Shown: piece by piece, positions 1 to 8,326 of the stretch
How positions within the stretch are numbered: the stretch's first letter is position 1
Layout of the letters: each line of letters begins with the position of its first letter
Assembly (NCBI GenBank): GCA_023705985.1
Contig: BPTO01000017.1
Span: forward strand, 1 to 33,122
Direction of reading: 5' to 3'
Source of the DNA: Candidatus Heimdallarchaeota archaeon
GTDB taxonomy: Archaea > Asgardarchaeota > Heimdallarchaeia > Heimdallarchaeales > Heimdallarchaeaceae
DNA: 33,122 nucleotides
Translations under genes and position numbers: made by a program
Notes under the pieces: generated by a model
What the model was told of the DNA's origin: nothing
The model's database searches: none
The model's input: only the letters and a program-made list of their open reading frames with translations

Positions 1-46
1 AGATAAGGCCACGTGACTGGAGTTCAGACGTGTGCTCTTCCGATCT
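1..46 (+). other. Illumina adapter contamination
   Basis: This is library-construction sequence, not genome. Bases 13-46 read as the standard Illumina TruSeq read-2 adapter ending in GCTCTTCCGATCT. Bases 1-4 (agat) fit the end of the P7 primer and bases 5-12 (aaggccac) sit exactly where the 8-base index lies. Translated from the GTG at 13 it gives the well-known artefact peptide MTGVQTCALPI, which would be wrongly fused to the gene fragment that follows. Genomic sequence starts at about base 47. Confidence 0.97.
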
Positions 47-246
47 ATGGAGATTTACGACAATCCCCAGAATTGTTAAATGATTCTCCATATCAAGATG
101 GTTGGATACTTGAGATTGAAATCGACAACATAGACGATTTAGATTCACTACTAGATAATAGTGAAATAACTGATCTTTTCCAAGAACAATTAGATGAAGA
201 AGATTATCCTAAGGAAGAATTAAGCGATACTGATAGCATTGATTAA
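47..246 (+). CDS. Glycine cleavage system H protein, C-terminal fragment
   Basis: Partial gene, 5' end lost at the contig edge. The H protein carries a lipoyl-lysine arm that shuttles aminomethyl groups between the P, T and L proteins of glycine cleavage. The visible 66 or so residues contain SPELLNDSPYQDGW followed by a LEIEI strand and DLDSLL. This matches the 'PE-LN-dPYg-GWl-ki' C-terminal part of the family and the helix that follows it. The lipoylated lysine lies upstream and is missing. The tail after that helix is very acidic (about a third Asp/Glu). Family members are usually 125-140 residues, so roughly half is present. The reading frame seems to extend to 13 only because of the adapter; no native start is visible. 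Assignment rests on one conserved stretch. Confidence 0.8.
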
Positions 247-318
247 ATCTAATCATGAAAATACCGTTTATTTTTCTGATATACACTAGTTTAAGAGTGG
301 TAGCTTATTATTGAAAGT

Positions 319-347
319 AAGTTTCAACTTAGAAACTTTTATAAAAG
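319..347 (+). promoter_or_regulatory. Inverted repeat and TATA box upstream of pheS
   Basis: A perfect 7-base inverted repeat (AAGTTTC at 319-325, GAAACTT at 332-338, 6-base loop) runs into CTTTTATAAAAG (336-347), a 12-base palindrome that makes a good archaeal TATA box. Transcription would begin near 370, giving pheS a leader of about 105 bases, longer than for most genes here. The hairpin followed by TTTT could instead end gcvH transcription. No closer TATA box was evident in 370-476. Confidence 0.45.
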
Positions 348-476
348 TATATTTAATAAACACATGAAGATTAAAGGGACTTGTATTACTTGGAATTTCA
401 TTAACCCTTCTTGATTTGTATTTCTACCTATTAGTGATAACTATTTTTCCAAGAATTCTAAAAGGAGTTTTGTATA

Positions 477-1967
477 ATGAATAACGCTGAAAATAAAATA
501 TTCTTATCCCCCGAAAATGTTAAACTATACGAAGAGATTAGCAAAAAAAAGGAGATAAGTATCGAAGAATTACTTGAAGTAACAAAGTTGAATCGAGGAA
601 AATTGGAATATCATTTGTCATTTCTGGTTTCAGAAAAACTTGTAGAACGTAATGACATTTTAACTAAAAAACTTAAACTAACAAAAACAGGTTTAGACGC
701 AGTTAAAAATGGTTTGATTGAACGTCGTATCATCAAAATTCTAAAAGAGAAGTCATCTGTTTCTTTCCCAGGATTATCGAAATTAATTCAAAGCGATAAA
801 AAGGAGTTGAATGCAGGTATTGGACTTTTGAAGAAGCAAAACATATTGAAAATTGAGAATGGTCAAATTTCTCTTATCGATGAAAATATTGATTTCAATA
901 TAGATTTACAATCTGTTCTTGAAGGCATCAAAACTAGCCAGATAGATGATGCTGGTATTAGTACAGAAACTATTGTTAAAAGAAATCTAGGAGTCCTTGA
1001 AGATAAAAAAGACACAATTCTAAAAACAATTGTAGATTACTCAAAAATAAAAGATAGGATCGAGAAAACAATTGAAGTAAGTCGACTAACACCAGAAATG
1101 ATTCGGGATGGTTCTTGGAAGACCATCCGTCTAAAAGAATATAATCTTAAAGTTTCTCCTCCACACTTCTTTGTAGGGCGAAAACAACCTTATGCACAGT
1201 TTTTAGATGATGTGAAAAGAAAACTTGTAGCTTTAGGTTTTCAAGAGATGAGAGGTCCTATAGTTGAGCTAGAATTCTGGAATTTTGATGCTCTTTTTCA
1301 AGCGCAAGATCACCCAGCTAGAGAATGGTCAGATGTATATAGAGTATCTAATCCTCAAAAAGGGTCTTTACCTCAAGAAGAATATGTTGAATTAGTGCAA
1401 AAGGTTCATGAAAATGGGTATGATACAGGAAGTAAAGGTTGGAGATACAAATGGGACCCAAAGAAATCTGCAAGAATGGTATTAAGAGCTCAAGGAACTT
1501 CTGTCAGTGCTAGGACATTAGTTAATCTAGCTGTTCCTTCTAAATATTTCAGTATTTCACGTTGTTATCGACCTGATACAGTTGATGTTACCCATTTATC
1601 CGAATTCAATCAAGTTGAAGGAATTGTAGCAGATCCATCAATCACATTTCGAGATTTATTGGGTATTTTGGATACATTTGCTAAAGATGTAGCAGGAGTT
1701 AAAGAATATACTTTCAAACCTGATTATTACCCTTTCACTGAACCTTCTGTTGAACTTAGTACAGTCGATCCCAATCTAGGAAGAATCGAGTTTGGAGGTG
1801 CGGGTATTTTTCGACCTGAAGTCACAAGGCCTTTCGGTATAGAAGTTCCTGTAATTGCTTGGGGGTTAGGAATCGATAGATTGTTTATGGTGAAACATGA
1901 GATTACAGATATTCGTGAATTATTCAGTCACAAATTAGATTGGTTGAGAGAAGAAAAAATGATTTGA
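477..1967 (+). CDS. pheS: Phenylalanyl-tRNA synthetase alpha subunit
   Basis: Catalytic subunit of the cytoplasmic (alpha-beta)2 enzyme that charges tRNA-Phe with phenylalanine. The N-terminal 200 or so residues form winged-helix modules (for example LEYHLSFLVSEKLVER), the DNA-binding-like domains of archaeal and eukaryotic PheS. The class II core follows from about residue 215: WNFDALFQAQDHPAREW, motif 2 around SRCYRPDTVDVTHLSEFNQ, and motif 3 GIEVPVIAWGLGIDRLFM near the end. At 496 residues it is the normal archaeal length. The ATG at 477 is fixed by AAAGGAG at 461-467, nine bases upstream. pheT begins 11 bases after the stop, so the two subunits are co-transcribed. Confidence 0.97.
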   Translation: MNNAENKIFLSPENVKLYEEISKKKEISIEELLEVTKLNRGKLEYHLSFLVSEKLVERNDILTKKLKLTKTGLDAVKNGLIERRIIKILKEKSSVSFPGLSKLIQSDKKELNAGIGLLKKQNILKIENGQISLIDENIDFNIDLQSVLEGIKTSQIDDAGISTETIVKRNLGVLEDKKDTILKTIVDYSKIKDRIEKTIEVSRLTPEMIRDGSWKTIRLKEYNLKVSPPHFFVGRKQPYAQFLDDVKRKLVALGFQEMRGPIVELEFWNFDALFQAQDHPAREWSDVYRVSNPQKGSLPQEEYVELVQKVHENGYDTGSKGWRYKWDPKKSARMVLRAQGTSVSARTLVNLAVPSKYFSISRCYRPDTVDVTHLSEFNQVEGIVADPSITFRDLLGILDTFAKDVAGVKEYTFKPDYYPFTEPSVELSTVDPNLGRIEFGGAGIFRPEVTRPFGIEVPVIAWGLGIDRLFMVKHEITDIRELFSHKLDWLREEKMI

Positions 1968-1978
1968 GGAGAAAGAAA

Positions 1979-3673
1979 ATGGTAACAATAAAAGCTAGCT
2001 ATAATAATATGAAAGAACTCATTGGTGAGGATGTTACAGTTGCAGAACTAGACGAACTTCTCTCTTTTGCTAAGTCGGAAATTGATGATTATGTTAGAGA
2101 AGAAGATATGTTAGAAATCAATGTCAAGACAAGTAACAGACCGGATTTATGGTGCCCTGAAGGACTGGTTAGGGAAATCAAAGGAATTCTCGGAAAAGAA
2201 AAAGCCATACCTTCATTGAGTATCAAAACAAGTGGTTACAAAGTTAAAGTTGATCCAAAATTAGCCTCAAGCCGTCCTTACATTGCGTGTGCAGTGGCTA
2301 AAAATTTGCATCTTTCTGATTATATAATTAAACAATTCATGCAACTGTCAGATAAAATAGATTACTCATATGGAAGAAAGAGGAAAAAAGCTTCTATTGG
2401 TCTGTACAATCTCTCAATGATCAAATCTCCCATAGATTACAAAGTTATAGAAAAAACTCATCATTTTGTTCCACTAGGTTATGACAAAGAGATGAATCTT
2501 GAAGAAATACTTGAACATCACGAGAAAGGGTTAGAATATGGTTACATAGTGCGAGAATATGGGCATTATCCAATTCTTCTCTCCTCTGATGGTGTAACTT
2601 TATCATTACCACCAATTATTAACAGCAATACAGTTGGAAGAATAACAGAAGAGACAAAAGAATGTCTAATAGAGGTAACAGGAACAAACTTTGAGACTGT
2701 TAATGTAGAACTAAACATTTTGTGTCAAACTTTAGCAGACAGAGGTGCGGAAATATTCAGTGTTGAGATAGTCTACCCTCAAGAAATTCACAAGGAAAAT
2801 GTTATTACTCCTGAACTCACAAAACAAGAGATAATAGTAGATCTTGAGATAATAAACAAGTATTTAGGTACTGAGATAACCCCTTCTACTGCTATTAAAA
2901 TCCTTGAAAAACGCCGATTTGAAGGAAAATCTTTAGATACGTCAAAAATTAATGTGATTATTCCTCCTTATCGTTTAGATATACTACATTGGGTTGATAT
3001 AGCAGAAGAGATTGTAATAGGACTTGACTATAATAAAGTTGGAGCAACAAAATGGCACGTTCTAACAACAGGAGGGTTATCTCAAGAAACAGAGGATGAA
3101 AATAAAGTTCGCGATATCTTAATCGGTACTGGAGCTGTGGAAATTCTTACTAACACTCTTACTGATTCAACTATATTAACTGACAAAGTAAATCTTGATG
3201 ATGATTCATTCGTAAAAATCGGGAATGCTGTTAGTAAATCTTATAGCGTTATAAGAAATCAGATTTATCCTAATTTAATTTCTGTTCTTTCAAAAAATAC
3301 ACATGAATCATATCCTCAAATTATATTCGAGGTTGGAGAAGTCGTTAAGATAGATAATGAGAAACCTTATACGCAAACTAATTTAGCATATCTTTATGCA
3401 GATGCAGAGGCAAGTTTTGAAGATGCACATAAACTGTTACATCGCCTTATGTCTCTACTGAATGTGGAATACATCATCGAATCAAAGGAACATCCTTCAT
3501 TCATATCAGGCAGATGTGGTATAATCCTTGTTGAAGGTGAAAAATGTGGTGTAATCGGTGAAATCCATCCAAATGTATTAGAAAAGAATTTGATTTGGGT
3601 ACCTGTTGTGGGTCTGGAACTCGAATTATTCTTGCTTCCATCTCTATCATGCGAAAGAAAATTCACTTTTTAA
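1979..3673 (+). CDS. pheT: Phenylalanyl-tRNA synthetase beta subunit
   Basis: Non-catalytic partner of PheS, which binds the tRNA and edits mischarged Tyr-tRNA-Phe. It has the archaeal/eukaryotic domain order: an N-terminal B1-like domain (VKTSNRPDLWCPEGLVREIK, near residue 50), the central B3/B4 editing region with REYGHYPILLSSDGV, the B5 domain ending in IPPYRLDILHWVDIAEEI, and a C-terminal class II-like fold with FISGRCGIILVEGEKCGVIG. The ATG at 1979 is preferred over an in-frame TTG at 1940, because GAGGAG at 1966-1971 lies seven bases upstream and the TTG falls inside pheS. This gives 564 residues, normal for archaea. Its last 11 bases overlap the 3' end of the convergent gene. Confidence 0.96.
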   Translation: MVTIKASYNNMKELIGEDVTVAELDELLSFAKSEIDDYVREEDMLEINVKTSNRPDLWCPEGLVREIKGILGKEKAIPSLSIKTSGYKVKVDPKLASSRPYIACAVAKNLHLSDYIIKQFMQLSDKIDYSYGRKRKKASIGLYNLSMIKSPIDYKVIEKTHHFVPLGYDKEMNLEEILEHHEKGLEYGYIVREYGHYPILLSSDGVTLSLPPIINSNTVGRITEETKECLIEVTGTNFETVNVELNILCQTLADRGAEIFSVEIVYPQEIHKENVITPELTKQEIIVDLEIINKYLGTEITPSTAIKILEKRRFEGKSLDTSKINVIIPPYRLDILHWVDIAEEIVIGLDYNKVGATKWHVLTTGGLSQETEDENKVRDILIGTGAVEILTNTLTDSTILTDKVNLDDDSFVKIGNAVSKSYSVIRNQIYPNLISVLSKNTHESYPQIIFEVGEVVKIDNEKPYTQTNLAYLYADAEASFEDAHKLLHRLMSLLNVEYIIESKEHPSFISGRCGIILVEGEKCGVIGEIHPNVLEKNLIWVPVVGLELELFLLPSLSCERKFTF

Positions 3674-4598
3674 TTATTTTCTTTCTAATCTTTATTCTTT
3701 CTAAACTTATTATTCTCTCCCAAATTGTATCTGTCAAATATTTAAGAGCATCATCGTTATTATATGTGTCAATTACAGGAACCTTTGCTTTAATTGACAC
3801 TTCGTAAAGATAGTCTTGAATACTTCTTATCTCATTAAATTCATCAATGTATTTTTTGGCTTTTCGAAAAACTTCTTTAGTTTCTCTAGATTGGAATCTC
3901 AACAAGTGCGCCTTCTCATCTTTTAGATACAGCAAAATAAGTATAACATTAGGATTTTGAAGAATAGAAGGTTTTAGAATATTTGGAGAGAGATGAACAC
4001 CTTCAATTATTGTATTTTCTCTTGAAAAAAGTGCACTTTGTATAGCTGCTTCTATGCCTACAACTACAAGACGGCTTTGTTCTTCGTAACCAACTATTGA
4101 TTGATGAAGTACGGGGTTTAACTGAGATTTAAGATGTTTGTAGGCTTCATAACTACTACAATGTAATTCAGGAACAAGCTTTGGTGAAATAGTTTGTCTT
4201 AAAATTTCTCTAATCATATCTGTCCAAATAATATTAGAAATTTCCAATCGTTGAGAAAGGAGAGATGCCAACGTACTTTTGCCAATGCCTGGAACACCAG
4301 CTAGTAAAATTACTATTGGTTTGTATTTTTCTTCTCCTTCCTTTACTATGTACCTTTCAACAAAATGTTTATCTCTTTTTTCTATTTCTGAAGTTATGAA
4401 CTTAATTAACTGTTTTTTATTTATCTTTTCAACAATTGAACTAACTTTTTGTTCTACCTTACCTGCAATTTCATGAGATGTGTTCATGTCCATTCCTATT
4501 GCAATTAAGGAGGATGATAAGATCCCCTTAGAAAAATACTCGTACTTGTCTTTCTTTTTATAGATTTTAAGTAAATCATCCTTTTGTTTAATACTCAT
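3663..4598 (-). CDS. 2-phosphoglycerate kinase-like P-loop kinase (copy 1)
   Basis: Member of the family of archaeal 2-phosphoglycerate kinase, which in some methanogens makes 2,3-bisphosphoglycerate for cyclic diphosphoglycerate. Substrate here is unproven. The N-terminal 90 residues resemble an ATP-cone-like domain (FSKGILSSSLIAIGMD). Then come a Walker A motif GVPGIGKST at about 102-110, a TDMIREILRQTIS motif, PELHCSSYEAYKHL and NTIIEGVHLSP, all characteristic of the family. The ATG at 4598 is chosen; a GTG directly before it at 4601 is a possible start. A TATA-like element at 4625-4633 lies about 28-31 bases upstream, so the mRNA is nearly leaderless. It converges on pheT with an 11-base overlap. 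A second copy lies at 21916-22809. Confidence 0.75.
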   Translation of the reverse strand: MSIKQKDDLLKIYKKKDKYEYFSKGILSSSLIAIGMDMNTSHEIAGKVEQKVSSIVEKINKKQLIKFITSEIEKRDKHFVERYIVKEGEEKYKPIVILLAGVPGIGKSTLASLLSQRLEISNIIWTDMIREILRQTISPKLVPELHCSSYEAYKHLKSQLNPVLHQSIVGYEEQSRLVVVGIEAAIQSALFSRENTIIEGVHLSPNILKPSILQNPNVILILLYLKDEKAHLLRFQSRETKEVFRKAKKYIDEFNEIRSIQDYLYEVSIKAKVPVIDTYNNDDALKYLTDTIWERIISLERIKIRKKIIKK

Positions 4599-4624
4599 CA
4601 CTACACATTAGTTTATCTCATCTA

Positions 4625-4633
4625 AAAATATAA
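4625..4633 (-). promoter_or_regulatory. TATA box for the 2-phosphoglycerate kinase-like gene
   Basis: Read on the minus strand this is TTATATTTT preceded by an A-rich stretch that fits a BRE. Its centre is about 28 bases from the GTG at 4601 and 31 from the ATG at 4598, the usual archaeal TATA-to-start distance for leaderless or nearly leaderless genes. Confidence 0.5.
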
Positions 4634-4690
4634 CTTTTATTGATTTGGTTTCTTATGATATGATACTATTGACAAACCTTCAACATATAA

Positions 4691-4698
4691 CTTATAAG
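4691..4698 (+). promoter_or_regulatory. TATA box for the kinase-fold gene
   Basis: CTTATAAG, a perfect 8-base palindrome, is centred about 25 bases upstream of the ATG at 4720. This suggests a leaderless mRNA and decides that start against the earlier in-frame TTG at 4645 and ATG at 4660, both of which would lie upstream of the transcription start. Confidence 0.55.
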
Positions 4699-4719
4699 CT
4701 AACTATCTTATGTTTGTCA

Positions 4720-5760
4720 ATGAGTGATTCCATTAAAACTACCCTCCTACATTTTGTTGAATCATTCTCCTATTATCTCGTTGATGAAGCAAGAAAGGAA
4801 TTTGGAAAAAACGTTGAAGATATCCAGATCCAAGATATCGAATATCGTAAAGAAGCAGGTCGATATGGAGAAGTTTATGTTATTGATGTATTCTACTCAT
4901 CTACATTTGGATCTCATAAAACAAAACTTGCAATAAAATTCATGGAAGATACTAATGACATTTTAACAGAGATAAAGAATAGTGCTTTATTAGAGAAAAA
5001 CTTTGTTTCTAGATCAATAGTAAGAGTTCCGAGATATATTTATGTTAATTTACAAACTCCTTCATTTATTGCTTATGAAGGGATGGAGGGTATATCTTAT
5101 GAAGATGCTACTCAAATTTCTGATAAGAGCTTCTGGGCAGGATATGTATTATCAATAATTCACGGAAGGGAAACAAGGAAAGTTATATCTGATATATATG
5201 AAGAGATGTTTAGACGTTTGGTCTTAGCTATCTTTGGTGGACATGATTCTGAGCAAGAAATAATGGAGAAATCAAAAATCCTAATTCAAATGATGAATGA
5301 ATCAAGTGGCGGCTGTGATTCTTTTGGAGATTTTCATCAAAGTAATTTACTTGTTAGAGGAACACAAAGAGGGGATTTGTTAAGTATTGCACTTATCGAT
5401 CCAACATTCTGGATGGAAGGTTCCTTTGACAGATTTGAAGATATAGGAACTTTTTTCGGAAGACAAGCGATTGTTGAATTTAGAAAAACACATGATTTTG
5501 AAGTTGTTGCAGAGGACATAAGAGAATTTCTAAAAGGATATAATGTGCACTTACAAGAAGTTAATGCACCTTTATTAGCAGAAATATATCCCAAAGGATA
5601 TCCTCTAGATTTATTTTTAGCAATCTGGGCAATGATGGATATTATGGATAAAACCAACACTCTCAATATACCTAAAAATCATCAAGACATTGTTTCTCTA
5701 AAGAATATGGCACAATATTGTCTAATTACCCATCCAATGAGAACTAAAATTGATTCATAA
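4720..5760 (+). CDS. APH-like kinase-fold protein
   Basis: A protein of the aminoglycoside phosphotransferase / small-molecule kinase fold; the substrate cannot be told. With the start at 4720 it has 346 residues. Visible motifs are a likely ATP-binding lysine in KLAIKFM (about K73), a catalytic loop SFGDFHQSNLL (about D204, N209) matching the family's 'HGDxHxxN', and IALIDPTFW (about D227) in place of the metal-binding DFG/IDxE. The catalytic loop has Phe-Gly-Asp rather than His-Gly-Asp. The family includes sugar, choline and antibiotic kinases; nothing points to resistance here. The JAMM protease gene starts nine bases after its stop, so the two are probably one transcript, with transcription driven from the TATA box at 4691-4698. 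Confidence 0.7.
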   Translation: MSDSIKTTLLHFVESFSYYLVDEARKEFGKNVEDIQIQDIEYRKEAGRYGEVYVIDVFYSSTFGSHKTKLAIKFMEDTNDILTEIKNSALLEKNFVSRSIVRVPRYIYVNLQTPSFIAYEGMEGISYEDATQISDKSFWAGYVLSIIHGRETRKVISDIYEEMFRRLVLAIFGGHDSEQEIMEKSKILIQMMNESSGGCDSFGDFHQSNLLVRGTQRGDLLSIALIDPTFWMEGSFDRFEDIGTFFGRQAIVEFRKTHDFEVVAEDIREFLKGYNVHLQEVNAPLLAEIYPKGYPLDLFLAIWAMMDIMDKTNTLNIPKNHQDIVSLKNMAQYCLITHPMRTKIDS

Positions 5761-5769
5761 AGTAGTATA

Positions 5770-6654
5770 ATGCGGAAGAAATTTAAAGTTCCATTCAATA
5801 GATATTATCAAGATATGAGCGATAATAAAGAAATCTTAATGTCAGCAAATGCTATTGCTAAATGTCTAACCGTTGATTCAATGGATCACACCAAGGAATC
5901 AGCTGGAGTACTCTTAGGGTACATTGACAAAGATACAGATACTCTAATTATTACTGACATGGATACTGGGAAGCAGAAACAGACCGCAACCTATGTAGTA
6001 ATAGAGGATGAAGCACTTGTACAGATAGTGAAGGATTTACAGGATAGGGAAAGAGAAGAGTATATTGTTGGATGGTGGCATACACATCCCGGATATGGTA
6101 CTTTTCTTTCTGGAACTGACAAGGGTACTCAACGTACTTATCAGAACTTATTCCCTGAGGCAGTTGCTATGGTTATTGATCCTTCTAAATACTATGGTTC
6201 TAAGAATCAAAAGGATCTTGATATAAGTTTTTTCAGATTAATTAATGATTATGATTATAAACCTGTACCCTTTGGTATTTATTATGATGATCATACAAGA
6301 CATCTATCCAATCTTGTAAGCGTTGAACTTAAATGGAAAATTCCCCAACTTGCTCCTGATGAAGTAAGAAAACTTCATTTGAGGTTAGATTCTCTACATT
6401 CATCTACATTACTTGATGAAGACAAACGTATTTTGCATGGTTTTGTTGATATTTTAAGTGCAACTGTAGGGAAAGAGATTGACTCCAAGGAAGAAAAGGA
6501 ATTGCTCAATTCTGTAGACTATAAACTAGCTGGAATAGCTGAAGATATTGATCGTATTTATGATAATGAGACATCCAATATTTATGCGATTTTGAATATC
6601 ATAGCTGTTGTAGTTTTCGTTATTTCATGGTTTTTAATTGCTCGTTTTTCCTAA
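5770..6654 (+). CDS. Tail-anchored JAMM/MPN metalloprotease (Rpn11-like)
   Basis: A JAB1/MPN/Mov34 zinc isopeptidase-like protein. Relatives in eukaryotes (Rpn11, Csn5, AMSH) remove ubiquitin or NEDD8; archaeal relatives cleave ubiquitin-like or sampylated proteins. The JAMM motif is intact: E43 in KESAGVLLG and the H-x-H-x7-S-x2-D signature as H104, H106, S114 and D117 in WWHTHPGYGTFLSGTD. The MPN core ends near residue 170. A middle region with charged helices (about 195-265) leads to one C-terminal membrane segment, about residues 270-291, ending in IARFS. The catalytic domain should therefore face the cytoplasm as a tail-anchored protein. It follows the kinase-fold gene by nine bases, with no clear Shine-Dalgarno sequence. 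The cleaved substrate is unknown; no ubiquitin or E1/E2 gene lies in the window. Confidence 0.85.
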   Translation: MRKKFKVPFNRYYQDMSDNKEILMSANAIAKCLTVDSMDHTKESAGVLLGYIDKDTDTLIITDMDTGKQKQTATYVVIEDEALVQIVKDLQDREREEYIVGWWHTHPGYGTFLSGTDKGTQRTYQNLFPEAVAMVIDPSKYYGSKNQKDLDISFFRLINDYDYKPVPFGIYYDDHTRHLSNLVSVELKWKIPQLAPDEVRKLHLRLDSLHSSTLLDEDKRILHGFVDILSATVGKEIDSKEEKELLNSVDYKLAGIAEDIDRIYDNETSNIYAILNIIAVVVFVISWFLIARFS

Positions 6655-6669
6655 ATCTTCTCTCTATAA

Positions 6670-7521
6670 TTAGTATTTAAGAATTGTTTCTCCAACTCTA
6701 ATTGCTTCTAGAGTGGGTTTGACATCGTGAGTACGTATAACGTGTGCTCTATTTACTAATGCTATCATAGTTGCGCCTATAGAACCATAGAGTCTACTTT
6801 CAGATGGTGCATCGTTAATAGCCTTTCCAATAAATGTTTTTCTACTTATACCTACATAGATGGATTTTTCTAAAATTCGAAAATCTTTCAACTTTTTGAT
6901 AATATTATAGTCATGTTTGTGTGACCTTGCTTCCCAACTTCCAATACCAGGATCAATCAAAATGTTATCCGGTCTGATTTTATTTTTTTCTCCGATGATT
7001 ATACTTTTATCTAATTCTTCTATTATATCAGTAATTTGAAAAACGTCACCTGGTTCATTCTTTGAGGCCATAACAACAGCAGAAGCATCATAATCACCAA
7101 TAAGTTGTGCTACTCGTTGGTCTTTTTTAAAACCTGATATATCATTAATTATGCGAACACCTTTTTTCAAAGCATAATCAGTAACATTGCTTCTTGTTGT
7201 GTCAACAGAAAGCTCAACATTATCATATGAGCTAATGAAATCAAAAACAATAGATAATGCACTTTGTATGATTTTTTCCTCTTCCTCTGAGTTAATTCTT
7301 CCTTCCCCTCCATATATTTGAATAGGACGAGTGGATTGTGCACCAATATCCAAACAGTCAGCTCCTTCTTTAATCATTCTCATCACATTATCTTCGATTG
7401 TTTCCTTTGTACTAATTGATTTTTGATAGAATGAGGTAGAAGAAAGGTTAACAATCCCTACAATCCGACAAGGAAAGTTATCTCCAACAGGAATTTTACC
7501 TAAAAAACTTTTAATTTTCAT
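6670..7521 (-). CDS. folP: Dihydropteroate synthase family protein
   Basis: Pterin-binding TIM-barrel enzyme of the FolP family. Classical members join p-aminobenzoate to hydroxymethyl-dihydropterin; some archaeal relatives may act in methanopterin-like or other pterin synthesis, so the exact reaction is inferred. Motifs in order: GIVNLSSTSFY (family GILNVTPDSFS), GADCLDIGAQSTRP, ELSVDTTRSNV, IINDISG, an ISRKTFIG motif, and the C-terminal RTHDV (family R-x-H-D). It is 283 residues from the ATG at 7521. An upstream in-frame TTG (7542) is rejected because GTGAT on the minus strand lies just before the ATG. It overlaps the end of cofE by 11 bases, so translation is probably coupled. It converges on the JAMM gene with only 15 bases between them. 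Confidence 0.85.
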   Translation of the reverse strand: MKIKSFLGKIPVGDNFPCRIVGIVNLSSTSFYQKSISTKETIEDNVMRMIKEGADCLDIGAQSTRPIQIYGGEGRINSEEEEKIIQSALSIVFDFISSYDNVELSVDTTRSNVTDYALKKGVRIINDISGFKKDQRVAQLIGDYDASAVVMASKNEPGDVFQITDIIEELDKSIIIGEKNKIRPDNILIDPGIGSWEARSHKHDYNIIKKLKDFRILEKSIYVGISRKTFIGKAINDAPSESRLYGSIGATMIALVNRAHVIRTHDVKPTLEAIRVGETILKY

Positions 7522-8326
7522 TATTATCACTTTTCTTTTCAAAATCTAAGCATGGCAATAGCGGCCCTAGAAACATGCAATCTTCTTCTGTGATTAGGGT
7601 GTTAATATCTCTTTCATTATCTGGAGTGATCTTTTCGATTGGATGACCACGTATTATAACAAATGGTACTTTTTCATTAGTCTCCCCCATAACTAATTCA
7701 GCGGCTGTAGCAAGCTGATCAGCTATCGCTCGATTAGTAACATGCATTGGTCTATTAAACAGGTCCAATTTTCCTCTTTCATCAGTCACTGATTTAAAAC
7801 CGTAAGTTCCTAATGCACATCCAACAGTTCCAAGTCTCACGGGCATTGTCCTTGAATCCGCAATAACTATTCCTACAAATTTGTCAGTTATTTCTCTTAG
7901 TTTAAAATGAATGTTTTTTGCAGATTTGTTACAATCTTTTGGAAGAATAATTGCCCGGTTTTCTCCTACATTTGATTGATCTGCACCAGCATTCGCTAAT
8001 AATCCATACTTATTAATTGTAGTTATAGCTCCTGGAACTGTCCCGATAAATTGATTATCACATTCGTCTAAAATTATTTGTGCAAATTCTGCTGGTATTC
8101 TAGCTTTTATTGCAAGTTTTTTTGCTGTTTCAGTAGGACTAATTTTACTATAGTCAATAACCGCTTTTTCAGCCATTGAAACAACTTTACTAGCAATAAC
8201 TAGTATATCCTTATCTTGAAGAGTAATTCCTTCTTTTGTAATTGAAGCTATAAGTACATCAATAAGCTCATCGTTTTCATTAATTACTTTTGTTGAAGCT
8301 ATAGGGATAATAGAAATTACTTTCAT
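7511..8326 (-). CDS. cofE: Coenzyme F420-0:L-glutamate ligase
   Basis: Adds gamma-linked glutamate to F420-0 using GTP, completing the deazaflavin cofactor used for hydride transfer. Diagnostic stretches are NAGADQSNVG, FVGIVIADSRTMPVRLGTVG, and DLFNRPMHVTNRAIADQLATAAELVMGE. The 'SRTMPVRLG' segment differs from the 'TFGRPWRxG' of better-known CofE proteins, which may mark a subfamily. The length of 271 residues is near the usual 250. Start: GTGAT (8332-8336 on the minus strand) lies five bases before the ATG at 8326 and acts better as a ribosome-binding site than as the alternative GTG start at 8335. The presence of cofE implies F420 use. It overlaps folP, so cofactor synthesis genes are grouped. 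Confidence 0.92.
   Translation of the reverse strand: MKVISIIPIASTKVINENDELIDVLIASITKEGITLQDKDILVIASKVVSMAEKAVIDYSKISPTETAKKLAIKARIPAEFAQIILDECDNQFIGTVPGAITTINKYGLLANAGADQSNVGENRAIILPKDCNKSAKNIHFKLREITDKFVGIVIADSRTMPVRLGTVGCALGTYGFKSVTDERGKLDLFNRPMHVTNRAIADQLATAAELVMGETNEKVPFVIIRGHPIEKITPDNERDINTLITEEDCMFLGPLLPCLDFEKKSDNNEN

Noticed and set aside
13-46. Start of a protein beginning MTGVQTCALPI
   Set aside because: The bases are an Illumina adapter; the peptide is an artefact.
4645-4719. Longer N-terminus of the kinase-fold protein from TTG 4645 or ATG 4660
   Set aside because: It would lie upstream of or across the TATA box at 4691-4698, and its translation looks unlike coding sequence.
4720-5760. 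Antibiotic resistance aminoglycoside phosphotransferase
   Set aside because: Only the general kinase fold is visible, the catalytic loop differs (FGD), and the gene sits with the JAMM protease, not resistance genes.
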